Positions 24,579 to 33,020 of a stretch of 64,000 bases of DNA are shown in pieces. The notes beneath the pieces are model-generated. The model was not told the origin of the DNA. It worked only from the letters and a program-made list of their open reading frames with translations, and did not search any database. Origin of the DNA: Roseomonas sp. KE2513 (GTDB taxonomy: Bacteria; Pseudomonadota; Alphaproteobacteria; Acetobacterales; Acetobacteraceae); contig NZ_RCVR01000011.1 of the NCBI RefSeq assembly GCF_016107305.1, positions 1-64,000 of the forward strand. The letters are read 5' to 3'. The position numbers were made by a program, and so were the translations under genes. How positions within the stretch are numbered: the stretch's first letter is position 1; every line of letters starts with the position of its first letter.

Positions 24579-26717
24579 ATGGCCGACGGGTACACGCGCC
24601 TGGAAAATGGGCAGCCGCGAACGATCGGCCGGCTGCTGAACCCGCGATCCGTCGCGATCGTCGGCATGTCCTCGAAGCCGAACACCGCGGGCCATATCGT
24701 TCTGCAGAACCTCCAGGCGAACAGCTTTGCGGGAGACATCCACCTCATCGGCCGCAATGCCGGAGAGGTCTCGGGGCTTCCGATCAGGACCGACATCGCC
24801 TCCCTGCCCGCGGGCGTGGACCTCGCGGTTCTCACCGTCCCCGCCGCCGCCGTGGAGGAAGCGCTGGCCGGCTGCGCCTCCCGCGGCGTCGGCGCGGCCG
24901 TGGTCTTCGCCTCCGGCTTCGCCGAGACGGGCGAGGCGGCGCGGCAGGAGCAGGAGCGGCTGAGCCGCATGGTGCGGGCCAGCGGCATGTCGGTCGTCGG
25001 GCCCAACTGCATCGGCTACACGAACTTCGTCGAGGGCTTCAACGTCGCCTTCGTGAGCGTGAACGAGGTTCCCCGCCTCGCCCCCGGCACCACCGACGCG
25101 GTGGCGATCATCGCGCAGAGCGGCGGGCTCGGGAACCATATGCGGCTGGGCCTGAACGCCCGGAACGTGCCCGTCTCCTACAGCGTCTCGACAGGCAACG
25201 AGATGGACCTCGGCCTGGGCGACTTCGTCCTGCACCTCATCGACGATCCCGCCACGCGCGTGATCATGATCTATGCTGAGCACATCCGGCAGCCCGGCGC
25301 TTTCCTGCGCGCGGCCGCAAGGGCGCGGGAGGCCGGCAAGCCGATCGTGCTGATGCATCCCGGGCGCGGGCAGCGGGCGAAGGAGGCGGCCAAGTCCCAC
25401 ACCGGCGCCCTTGCCGGCGACCACGCGGTCATGCGGGTGATGGCGGAGCGCGCCGGCGTCGTGCTGGTGGATACACTTGACGAGGTGCTGGACACGGCCG
25501 AGATCCTCGCCCGCTACCCTCGGCCCTCGCCCGGCGGCGTCGGCATCCTGACGTTCTCCGGCGCCTTCTGCGGCATCGCGCACGACTTCTGCGACGATCT
25601 GGGCATCGCCATCCCGCCCCTCTCGACGGAAACGGAAGCAGCGCTGCGGCCCCAACTGCCCTCCTTTATCCCTCCCCGCAACCCGCTCGATCTCGGCACC
25701 GAGGCGGTGTGGCGGCCCGACCTAGTCGGGATGGGTGCGTCCGCCCTGCTCTCCGAACCCTCTGTCGGCGGGGTCGTGGTCTCGATCCCCGTGGTTTCGC
25801 CTAAGCTCTCCCTCGCTTACCTGAACAATATCCTCGAGGCACGGCGGGGCAGCCACAAGCCGGTGGCCCTCGCTCTCCTCGGCGATGGATCGCCGCTACC
25901 GCCCGAGTTGCTGGCGGCGGTGCGGGAACACGGCGTCGTTGTTTCCCGCTCCTCCGACCGGACGCTGCGGGCCATGGCGCATGTGCTGCGGCGCAGCCCG
26001 CCGCCAGCGCCATCGCAAGCTGATCGGCCGCGCGCCCCCGAACTGCCCGCGATGAGCGGCGCCGGGCCTCAACCGGAGTGGCTGGGCAAGGAAATCCTCG
26101 CGACCCTCGGCATCTCCGTGCCAGGTGGCCGGCTGGCCGGCACGCTCGAGCAAGCCATCCTGGTTGCCGGGGAGATCGGCTATCCCGTGGTGCTGAAGGC
26201 CCAGGCCGCAGCGCTGGCGCATAAGACGGAGGCGGGCGGCGTCATCCTCAACCTCAAGGATGAGGCGGCGCTACGTGCGGGCTGGGACCGGCTGATGGGC
26301 AATCTCCGCCAAGCCCAACCGGACCTGCGCCTCGACGGCGTGCTGGTGGAGGCGATGTCGCCGCCGGGGCTGGAACTCGTCATCGGTGGGCGGCGCGATC
26401 CCCAATGGGGACCGGTGCTGCTGGTGGGCCTGGGCGGCGTCCTCGTCGAAGCGCTCGGCGACGTGCGCCTCCTCCCGGCAGACTGTTCGGAAGGGGAGGT
26501 TCTCACTGCGTTAAACCAACTGAAGGCCGCGAAGCTGCTGCACGGCTTCCGCAACAGGCCGGCGGTGGATCTCGGCGCGGTGGCGCGCGCAGTGCGCGCA
26601 ATCGGGCACCTTCTCCTCGACCACCCGGAGATCATCGAGATCGACGTTAATCCCCTGATGGTGCACGCGCAGGGCGAGGGTGCGGTGGCCCTCGACGCCC
26701 TTGTCGTCACCGCGTGA
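24579..26717 (+). CDS. Acyl-CoA synthetase, ADP-forming/acetate-CoA ligase type (CoA-binding plus ATP-grasp)
   Basis: A 712-residue single-chain ligase. The N-terminal CoA-binding domain is plain (LLNPRSVAIVGMSSKPNTAG), followed by succinyl-CoA-synthetase-like domains with KSHTGALAGDHAV carrying the expected phospho-histidine, and a C-terminal ATP-grasp domain with YPVVLKAQAAALAHKTEAGG and EIIEIDVNPLMVH. Relatives activate acetate, ferulate, pimelate or other acids. The ATG at 24579 follows GGGAGGAG by 5 bases. It heads a gene set with a crotonase and an ABC importer, so it probably activates the imported acid. The exact substrate is not readable from sequence. Confidence 0.9.
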   Translation: MADGYTRLENGQPRTIGRLLNPRSVAIVGMSSKPNTAGHIVLQNLQANSFAGDIHLIGRNAGEVSGLPIRTDIASLPAGVDLAVLTVPAAAVEEALAGCASRGVGAAVVFASGFAETGEAARQEQERLSRMVRASGMSVVGPNCIGYTNFVEGFNVAFVSVNEVPRLAPGTTDAVAIIAQSGGLGNHMRLGLNARNVPVSYSVSTGNEMDLGLGDFVLHLIDDPATRVIMIYAEHIRQPGAFLRAAARAREAGKPIVLMHPGRGQRAKEAAKSHTGALAGDHAVMRVMAERAGVVLVDTLDEVLDTAEILARYPRPSPGGVGILTFSGAFCGIAHDFCDDLGIAIPPLSTETEAALRPQLPSFIPPRNPLDLGTEAVWRPDLVGMGASALLSEPSVGGVVVSIPVVSPKLSLAYLNNILEARRGSHKPVALALLGDGSPLPPELLAAVREHGVVVSRSSDRTLRAMAHVLRRSPPPAPSQADRPRAPELPAMSGAGPQPEWLGKEILATLGISVPGGRLAGTLEQAILVAGEIGYPVVLKAQAAALAHKTEAGGVILNLKDEAALRAGWDRLMGNLRQAQPDLRLDGVLVEAMSPPGLELVIGGRRDPQWGPVLLVGLGGVLVEALGDVRLLPADCSEGEVLTALNQLKAAKLLHGFRNRPAVDLGAVARAVRAIGHLLLDHPEIIEIDVNPLMVHAQGEGAVALDALVVTA

Positions 26718-26735
26718 ACAAGAGCGGAGAACGGC

Positions 26736-27536
26736 ATGTCCTCGGATCTAGTGACCTACGAGCTTGACGGGAAGGTCGCCCTCATCGGCCTGAACAGGCC
26801 GGACAAGCGCAATGCGATGAACGACGCCGCGATCACCGCGCTGCGCGACGCCGTGCTCCGGGCCGGCGAGGAAGCAGATGCCGGCGTCATCTTCGGCCAT
26901 GGCGGGAACTTCTCCGCCGGCCTGGATCTCGCGGAGTTGGCAACACGCCTGCAGCCGGACGCGCCGCGCCCGCGCAAGCGGCTGCCGCGGCACCTCTGGC
27001 ACTCCACCTTCGACCTCATCGCCCGCGGCTCCATCCCCTTCGTCGCGGCCCTGCACGGCGCAACTATCGGCGGAGGACTGGAACTCGCCGCGGCTGCCCA
27101 TATCCGGGTCGCGGATGAGACAACCTTTTTCGGCCTGCCGGAAGGCCAGCGTGGCATCTTCGTGGGCGGTGGCGGCTCGGTGCGCATTCAGCGGATCATC
27201 GGCTACGCCACCATGGCCGACATGATGCTGACCGGTCGCCTGCTCTCGACTGAGGAAGGGCGGGAGCACCGCCTGGCGCAGTACGTTGTCCCGCCGGGCG
27301 AGGCCCTCGGGAAGGCGAAAGAGCTCGCCGCCAAGATCGCCGGCAACACGGCGAATACGAACTGGATGATCACCAACGTCCTGCCCCGGGTGAACGACCT
27401 GTCTCACGACGACGGGTTGTTCATGGAGTACCTGAATTCCTCCATGGCGCGCCCGCCGGAATCCCTGCAGCGGCTTAACGACTTCCTGCAGAAACGCGCG
27501 ACGCCGCTCGCGCGCCCGGCCAGCGCAGCGGAGTAG
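26736..27536 (+). CDS. Enoyl-CoA hydratase/isomerase (crotonase) family protein
   Basis: A 266-residue crotonase-fold enzyme. The first oxyanion-hole block is HGGNFSAGLDLAEL and the second GATIGGGLELAAAAHIRVAD. The active-site region reads GLPEGQRGIFVGGGGSVRI, keeping the Glu of the first catalytic position but with a glycine run in place of the usual PGAGG. It follows the ligase by 18 bases and precedes the ABC receptor gene by 31, with Shine-Dalgarno GAGCGGAGA. Likely hydrates or isomerises the acyl-CoA formed by the ligase. Confidence 0.9.
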   Translation: MSSDLVTYELDGKVALIGLNRPDKRNAMNDAAITALRDAVLRAGEEADAGVIFGHGGNFSAGLDLAELATRLQPDAPRPRKRLPRHLWHSTFDLIARGSIPFVAALHGATIGGGLELAAAAHIRVADETTFFGLPEGQRGIFVGGGGSVRIQRIIGYATMADMMLTGRLLSTEEGREHRLAQYVVPPGEALGKAKELAAKIAGNTANTNWMITNVLPRVNDLSHDDGLFMEYLNSSMARPPESLQRLNDFLQKRATPLARPASAAE

Positions 27537-27567
27537 CGCTCAAGAACAAGATAAGGGAGAGAGGCGA

Positions 27568-28548
27568 ATGTCCTGGAATCTGAACCGCAGGGGCTTTCTC
27601 GGTGGCGCCGCTGCTCTGGCTATGCCACCGCCACTCGCCCTGGCCCAGGAGGCACGGGCCACGCGCTGGGCCTATCTGGTCCCGGGCTTTACCGTCCTCA
27701 TCGCCCGCACCATCGCCGCGAAGGGCTTACCAGGGCGCTTCGGCCTCAATCTCGCGTCGCCCACCGAGTATTCCACCGTCTCGACCTATTACAACGACTT
27801 CGCGGCCGGCAACTACGACGTCTGCATCGGCAGCTGGGATGTCTTTGCGGCGCGGCAACAGGCGGGCGTGCCCATCCGCCTTCTCTGCACCATCACCACG
27901 GCCGACATGATCCTCGTCCTCACCGGTGACAGGTCGGTTCGTGGCATCGAGGATCTCCGCGGGAAAACGCTGGCCGCGGCACAATCCACCGGCACCTACC
28001 GCATGGTCTCCGGCTTGATCCGCGAGCGCTACAACATGGAGGTCGGCAAGGACATCACCGTCCAGGGCGTGGATAACCCCGCCGCGGCCGTGACGCTTGT
28101 AATGGCCAACCGCGCCGAGGCCGGCCTCTCCTGGGAGCCGAATATCAGCGCTGGGCTGAAGCGCCGATCCGACCTTCGCGTGATCTTCAACGCGGGCGAG
28201 GCCTATCGCGAAATGAACCAGGCGACGCTGCCCTATTTTGGCGTGGCCGTTCGGAACGACTGGGCGGAGCGTAACCCGCAAGCCGTGGCACAGGTCCGCC
28301 AGGTCTTCGAAGCCTGCATCGCCGGCATCAACGCCGATCCACAGGAAGCCGTCCGGAGCGTCGGCAGCGCAACAGGCTTCCCGCCCGAGGTGATCACAGA
28401 CTCCTTGACATCCAAGCGGCTGAGCTTCCGCTTCGGCCCTATGACGGACGCAAGCGAACGCGACGCCGTGGTGAAAGCCGGCGAATTCCTCAAGCGCAAC
28501 GGCCTGGTTCAACGCTCCGTAGACCAAGACTTCTTTATCACCAGCTGA
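27568..28548 (+). CDS. ABC transporter substrate-binding protein, NitT/TauT (SsuA/THI5-like) type
   Basis: A 326-residue periplasmic receptor with an apparent Tat signal (LNRRGFLGGAAALAMPPPLA, cut near LAQEA). The mature part reads RWAYLVPGFTVLIARTIAAK, NDFAAGNYDVCIGSWDVFAA and IEDLRGKTLAAAQSTGTYRM, the pattern of receptors for sulfonates, nitrate and aromatic or branched carboxylates. Its permease and ATPase genes lie 1.2 kb downstream, separated by a LysR gene on the other strand that overlaps its 3' end by 40 bases. It probably imports the acid activated by the ligase. Confidence 0.9.
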   Translation: MSWNLNRRGFLGGAAALAMPPPLALAQEARATRWAYLVPGFTVLIARTIAAKGLPGRFGLNLASPTEYSTVSTYYNDFAAGNYDVCIGSWDVFAARQQAGVPIRLLCTITTADMILVLTGDRSVRGIEDLRGKTLAAAQSTGTYRMVSGLIRERYNMEVGKDITVQGVDNPAAAVTLVMANRAEAGLSWEPNISAGLKRRSDLRVIFNAGEAYREMNQATLPYFGVAVRNDWAERNPQAVAQVRQVFEACIAGINADPQEAVRSVGSATGFPPEVITDSLTSKRLSFRFGPMTDASERDAVVKAGEFLKRNGLVQRSVDQDFFITS

Positions 28549-29480
28549 GCATCGGGACGGGCAGCGGGCAGATTGCGTTGCGAGGAGGCGTCCTCACGAG
28601 CCGGCCCGTCTGAGGCAAGGAACTCCGCCACATGGTCGAGGAAGACCTTTGTCTTCCTCGGCAGATAGCGACCCGAGAAGAACGTGGCTGACGCTTCAAG
28701 GGCGGGAACCTCGCGCTCCATCTCCAGCCGCACCAGCCGCCCGTTCCGCACGTCGGTGCGGCACATCACGTTGGGCAGGACACCGACGCCGATCCCGGAG
28801 AGCACAAGCTGCCGGGCAATGCCGATATTGTTCACCACAATTCTTCCTCGCCTTGCCTGCGATGGGCCTGCCACCGACCCCCAGATCCCCTCGGCCAACT
28901 GCTGCTCCGTAAAGATGCACTCCTGCTCCTCCAGTCGACGCGACATGACAGGGTGGCGCGCCAGGTACTCGGGGCTGGCGTAAACACCGCGGGTTAGGGC
29001 CGTCAGCCGACGGAAGGGCACCTGCGTGTTGAGCAGCGGGCCGAGATGGATGGCGACATCATAGGTCTCCTCGGAGACATCGACCCACCGCCCGTTCACG
29101 TGCAGCTCCAACTCAATGGACGTGTACTGCGCTGCAAAAGATGCGACGGCGCGGCTCAGCCAGCCCGTCCCGAAGTCGATAGGCATGCTCACGCGCAGCT
29201 TTCCCGTGAGACTGCCGCGCCGCTCGCTTGTCTGCAGCCCGGCATCCTCCACCTCCGCCGCGATCCGGGCGCAGTGGCCATGCAGGCGGTGTCCTTCTTC
29301 GGTGATGCGGATACAGCGGTTGGCGCGCTTCAGGAGCGGTGATCCGACCTGGCTCTCAAGGTGCATGATCTTTCGACTAACGGTTGATTTCGGAAGGCCG
29401 AGCGTTCGCGCAGCGCGGGTGATGCTCTGCGCATTCACCACCTCGTGAAAAACAAGCAGCGCATTCAGGTCGAGGTTCAT
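28509..29480 (-). CDS. LysR-family transcriptional regulator
   Basis: A 323-residue regulator: helix-turn-helix MNLDLNALLVFHEVVNAQSI, LGLPKSTVSRKIMHLES and LLKRANRCIRITEEG, then the effector domain (LRVSMPIDFGTGWLSRAVAS, GIGVGVLPNVMC). It sits between the genes for the receptor and the permease of one ABC transporter, facing the receptor gene and divergent from the permease gene. Its C-terminal 13 codons overlap the receptor gene on the opposite strand. It is the obvious candidate regulator of the whole degradation cluster. Confidence 0.92.
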   Translation of the reverse strand: MNLDLNALLVFHEVVNAQSITRAARTLGLPKSTVSRKIMHLESQVGSPLLKRANRCIRITEEGHRLHGHCARIAAEVEDAGLQTSERRGSLTGKLRVSMPIDFGTGWLSRAVASFAAQYTSIELELHVNGRWVDVSEETYDVAIHLGPLLNTQVPFRRLTALTRGVYASPEYLARHPVMSRRLEEQECIFTEQQLAEGIWGSVAGPSQARRGRIVVNNIGIARQLVLSGIGVGVLPNVMCRTDVRNGRLVRLEMEREVPALEASATFFSGRYLPRKTKVFLDHVAEFLASDGPAREDASSQRNLPAARPDAQLVIKKSWSTER

Positions 29481-29732
29481 TGGAACGCCTCCTCCTTCAT
29501 TACGGCGATCCTATGATCGTCCCATATTTAGAACAAGGCGCGGCCGTACTCCGTGCTTTTGCGGAGGCTCTGCCGGTTGTTAGCCTCCACCCAGAATAGC
29601 GTCGAAGCGGTCGCATGAGCCGCGGACCGGGCTGTCCACAGCGCGGAAGAAGAGACGGGAGGTGAGAGTGGACGCGTTCCAGGACTACGCAGCCTCGCCC
29701 CTTTCAGTCACCAATAACAGGACGAGAGGCTG
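29481..29732. promoter_or_regulatory. Divergent control region, LysR gene / ABC permease operon
   Basis: A 252-base gap between divergent genes. It contains the inverted repeat CGATC-CTAT-GATCG (29506-29519) followed by the AT-rich CCCATATTTAGAACAAG (29521-29537), both close to the LysR start, as expected for a LysR binding site and promoter. Nothing else recognisable lies in the rest of the gap. Confidence 0.5.
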
Positions 29733-30572
29733 ATGACCGACGACAAGGCCGCCACCCTCGCTCTTCCCGCTCCAGCGGCGCTGCGCCCTAGCGCCTTGCC
29801 GAAGCGCGGCAAGTTCAAGATGGGCCAAGCCGATGCCCTCTCCACAGCCGCCGTCGTAATCGTGCTGCTCGGGGCCATGCAGATCGCGAGCAACTTCGTT
29901 CCTGACTACATCATGCCACCGCCGGCCACCGTCCTCCGCGCCACCTGGGACATCGTGACAGCTGACGAATTGCACGTCCTGATCACGCTCGTGCGCCTCT
30001 TCGCCTCGGTCGCGTTCTCCATGCTTCTCGGCATCGTCATTGGCGGCGCCATGGGGATGTTCGGCACCATCCGCCCTGCGCTCAGGGCCGTCATCGTCAT
30101 CGACACCGGCATTCCCGCGCTCTCGTGGATGCTGCTCGCTGTCTTCTGGTTCCGCGACCCAGAGACACGGATCTTCTTCATTCTGACGGTCATCCTGGTC
30201 CCCTTTTTCGCCCTGAGCATCTATGACGGTATCCGCGCGCTGCCGCGCGATCTGGTGGACGTGGTCGAGAGCTTCCGTCCCTCGCGTTGGCAAGTTCTGC
30301 GCTTCCTCGTGATTCCTCATGTCGTGCCCTACGTGTTCCTCACGATGAAATCGGTGATCGGCTACGCCATCCGAATGGTCGTCTTCGCGGAGCTCGTCGC
30401 CTCGGCCTCCGGGATCGGGTCGCGCATGAGCCTCGCGCAATCCACTTTCCGGATCGATCAGGTCTTCGCCTGGACCTTCCTTCTCGTGCTCCTGAACATC
30501 GGGCTTCAGACCGGCGTATCCATGTGCGAAAGGATTGCTCTGAAATGGCGCCCCGAGGTGGAGGTCCGTTGA
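29733..30572 (+). CDS. ABC transporter permease, NitT/TauT type
   Basis: A 279-residue inner-membrane permease with about six hydrophobic segments. The coupling (EAA) loop is visible as LVDVVESFRPSRWQVLRFLV, followed by IPHVVPYVFLTMKSVIGYA, the standard order for this family. The ASASGIGSRMSLAQSTFRID block near the C-terminus is typical of SsuC/TauC-like permeases. Its stop overlaps the start of the ATPase gene in a TGATG. It belongs with the receptor encoded at 27568. Confidence 0.93.
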   Translation: MTDDKAATLALPAPAALRPSALPKRGKFKMGQADALSTAAVVIVLLGAMQIASNFVPDYIMPPPATVLRATWDIVTADELHVLITLVRLFASVAFSMLLGIVIGGAMGMFGTIRPALRAVIVIDTGIPALSWMLLAVFWFRDPETRIFFILTVILVPFFALSIYDGIRALPRDLVDVVESFRPSRWQVLRFLVIPHVVPYVFLTMKSVIGYAIRMVVFAELVASASGIGSRMSLAQSTFRIDQVFAWTFLLVLLNIGLQTGVSMCERIALKWRPEVEVR

Positions 30573-31354
30573 TGGCCGCGGCGGGAGCACCCCTGATCGA
30601 GCTGCGCGAGGTCACCAAGCGCTTCGCCAGCTTCCTGGCCGTGGACAAGCTCAGCTTCTCCGTCGGGGAGGGCGAGATCGTTGCCCTGCTTGGCCGCACC
30701 GGCGCCGGCAAGAGTACCGTCCTCAACCTCGTCATGGGCTCCATTGCCCCTGACAGCGGCTCCATCAGCGTTGCCGGCTGTGACCCGTCCAGACAGTTCA
30801 AGCAACTGCGCGGTCGCATCGCCGTGAGCTTCCAGACCGATCGACTGCTGCCCTGGCGCACGGCGGTCGAGAATGCAGAATTGGGCCTGCTGATCCTCAA
30901 CGTTCCAAAGGACGAGGCGCGGCGCCGCGCGCTGGCATGGCTCGACCGCGTGAAGCTGCGAGGCGCCGAGCACAAGTATGTTCATGAGCTGTCAGGTGGC
31001 ATGCGGCAACGCGTCTCCCTCGCCCGCGCACTGGCGGTCGATCCATCGATCATCTTCCTGGACGAGTCCTTCAGCCAGCTCGACCACGCCACCGCCCGCG
31101 CCCTACGCACCGACTTCAAGCGGATCGCCGCCGAGTTCGGCAAGACGTGTCTCTTCGTCACTCACCGGATTGAAGACGCGATTGAGATTGCGGACCGCGC
31201 GCTGATCCTGACCCAGGGTGCCCGGATCGCACTGGTGGAACACGTCACCGCAGCCACCCGCGCCGACCCAGCAGCCACCGCCGCGATGCACGAGCGCATC
31301 GCACAGGTCCTCGGCCACGAGGACGCGGACACGCTGGCGGACGCCGCGGAATGA
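30572..31354 (+). CDS. ABC transporter ATP-binding protein, NitT/TauT type
   Basis: A 260-residue ATPase with complete motifs: Walker A GRTGAGKST, Q-loop VSFQTDRLLPWRT, ABC signature LSGGMRQRVSLARAL, Walker B IIFLDESFSQLD (Ser where many have Pro after the Glu) and switch His in FVTHRIEDAIEIAD. The family-typical LPWRT follows the Q-loop. It overlaps the permease stop by one base and drives import of the receptor's ligand. Confidence 0.94.
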   Translation: MAAAGAPLIELREVTKRFASFLAVDKLSFSVGEGEIVALLGRTGAGKSTVLNLVMGSIAPDSGSISVAGCDPSRQFKQLRGRIAVSFQTDRLLPWRTAVENAELGLLILNVPKDEARRRALAWLDRVKLRGAEHKYVHELSGGMRQRVSLARALAVDPSIIFLDESFSQLDHATARALRTDFKRIAAEFGKTCLFVTHRIEDAIEIADRALILTQGARIALVEHVTAATRADPAATAAMHERIAQVLGHEDADTLADAAE

Positions 31355-31409
31355 GTTTGCACGAGGCAAATGCGGCTCCGCACCACATCCTCATTGCCAA
31401 GGCATTCTG

Positions 31410-32576
31410 ATGACCCGCCCCGAAATCGTCATCACCGGATATGCGGAGACAAAGGTCGCCTTCCGGAGCGGCCGCAGTGCCTACGACATCGCAGGCGAGG
31501 TGCTCGCGGATCTGCTGGACCGCTACGGGCTGGAGAAGGCCGATATCGACGGCCTTTCCGTAACCCTCGCCTTGAGCGAGGCCTCGAACCCGTTCTTCGC
31601 GGTCTACATGGCCGATGCGCTCGGCCTGACGCCGACATGGCTCAACGCGGGGGGCATTGGCGGCTGTTCCGCATCCGGTGGCGTCGCGCGGGCCTGTTCA
31701 GCCATCCGGGACGGCATGTGCCGCATCGCCGTCGTGCTCTCCGCCGACGCGCCCAGCACCGCCTGGCGCTCAGATTATGGCGCCTATCGAAGCGAGTTTC
31801 AGGATCCTGTCGGCGTGCAGGGCCCGCCCGCCGCCTTCGGCCTGCTGATGAACCGCTACGACCACCAGTACGGCCTGGATCCCGAAGCGCTCGGCAAGAT
31901 CGCCATCACTCAGCGATCCCACTCGCTTCAGAACCCGAACGCTCTCGACAAATTCCGTAAGCCGCTGACGATGGACGAGTATCTCAGCTCCCGCATGATC
32001 GCCGACCCTCTGCGTGTGCTGGATTGCGTGATGTTCTGCGACGGCGGCAACGCCTTTCTCGTGATGAGCGAAACCGAGGCGCGCGCGCGGGGCTTCGGAA
32101 CCTACGTGCGTCCGGCTGCCTATGCCGAAGTGACGAACTATGCCGGCGATCAGTCCTGCCCCGACATGACGGAGAGCGGCTTCTGGAGGATCGCGCCGGA
32201 AGTTTATCGCCAATCGGGCCTGCGTCCCTCCGAAATCGCCATGTTCCAGCCCTATGACGACTTCACTATCGCCGTGCTGATGCAGATGGAAGCATTCGGC
32301 TTCTGCGGTCGCGGAGAGGGCTCCGCCTTCGTGCGCGACACAGACCTGTCGGTCCGTGGTTCGCTTCCCCTCAACACCGGCGGCGGACAGATCTCTGCCG
32401 GACAACCCGGACTGGCAAGCGGCGGCCTCAACCTAGCGGAAGCGGTGCGGCAGCTCTTCGGTGAGGCGGGCGAGCGTCAGATCGACGCGCCGCGCAACGC
32501 GCTCGTCACGGGCATCGGCACCATTCCCTACGGGCGGAACTGGGGAACGAGCGCCGCGATGATCCTGGAGGTCTGA
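31410..32576 (+). CDS. Thiolase-family / SCPx-like protein (possible acyl-CoA aldolase subunit)
   Basis: A 388-residue protein with the thiolase fold. Cys86 lies in GGIGGCSASGGVARA, where true thiolases have their nucleophile. The C-terminal glycine block is present, NTGGGQISAGQPGLASGG, but has Gln where thiolases have the GHP histidine, and the middle motif reads FQPYDDFTIAVLM rather than NEAFA. This is the pattern of the SCPx/Ltp-like group, some of which, with a DUF35 partner, catalyse retro-aldol cleavage rather than thiolysis. The very next gene (no gap) encodes a DUF35 protein, which supports that idea. Confidence 0.85.
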   Translation: MTRPEIVITGYAETKVAFRSGRSAYDIAGEVLADLLDRYGLEKADIDGLSVTLALSEASNPFFAVYMADALGLTPTWLNAGGIGGCSASGGVARACSAIRDGMCRIAVVLSADAPSTAWRSDYGAYRSEFQDPVGVQGPPAAFGLLMNRYDHQYGLDPEALGKIAITQRSHSLQNPNALDKFRKPLTMDEYLSSRMIADPLRVLDCVMFCDGGNAFLVMSETEARARGFGTYVRPAAYAEVTNYAGDQSCPDMTESGFWRIAPEVYRQSGLRPSEIAMFQPYDDFTIAVLMQMEAFGFCGRGEGSAFVRDTDLSVRGSLPLNTGGGQISAGQPGLASGGLNLAEAVRQLFGEAGERQIDAPRNALVTGIGTIPYGRNWGTSAAMILEV

Positions 32577-33020
32577 ATGCCCGATCATACGAGCCGCCCG
32601 GTCCCCAAGCCCGACATCTACGTACCGACGCAGCCTTTCTGGCAAGGCGCCCGGGAAGGCCGGCTGATGCTGCAGTACTGCCGTGACACAGGCCGCTTTC
32701 AGCATCACCCCAGGCCGGTGAGCATCCATAATGGGCGGCGCAACATTGAATGGCGCGAAGTCTCAGGCAACGGGTTTATCTATGCCTTTACAGTGCTGCG
32801 CGTGCCTGGGCCGGGCATCGGTGGCCGCCTACCGCTTCGCATTGCGCTCGTGGAGCTCGATGAGAAGGTCAGGATCCTCGGGAATGTCTTCGGCAAGGAG
32901 GAGGACTCGCCGCAGATCGGCCGGCGCGTCGCGCTCGCCTGGGATCATCTCGATGGTGGCATCCCCTACCCCGCATTCCGGCTCGTCGCGGAACAGGAGG
33001 CGGCCGGTGCTACGCCCTGA
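32577..33020 (+). CDS. DUF35 (OB-fold, zinc-ribbon-type) protein
   Basis: A 147-residue protein of the DUF35/ChsH2-C type: TQPFWQGAREGRLMLQYCRD, then HPRPVSI, EWREVSGNGFIYAFTVLR, LPLRIALVELDE and GNVFGKEEDSPQIGRRV. Most relatives carry four cysteines in an N-terminal zinc ribbon; here only one (in LQYCRD) remains, so the ribbon probably binds no zinc. The start codon directly follows the thiolase-like gene's stop, implying a heteromeric complex. Such proteins supply the OB-fold that channels the acyl-CoA in thiolase/aldolase complexes. Confidence 0.85.
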   Translation: MPDHTSRPVPKPDIYVPTQPFWQGAREGRLMLQYCRDTGRFQHHPRPVSIHNGRRNIEWREVSGNGFIYAFTVLRVPGPGIGGRLPLRIALVELDEKVRILGNVFGKEEDSPQIGRRVALAWDHLDGGIPYPAFRLVAEQEAAGATP

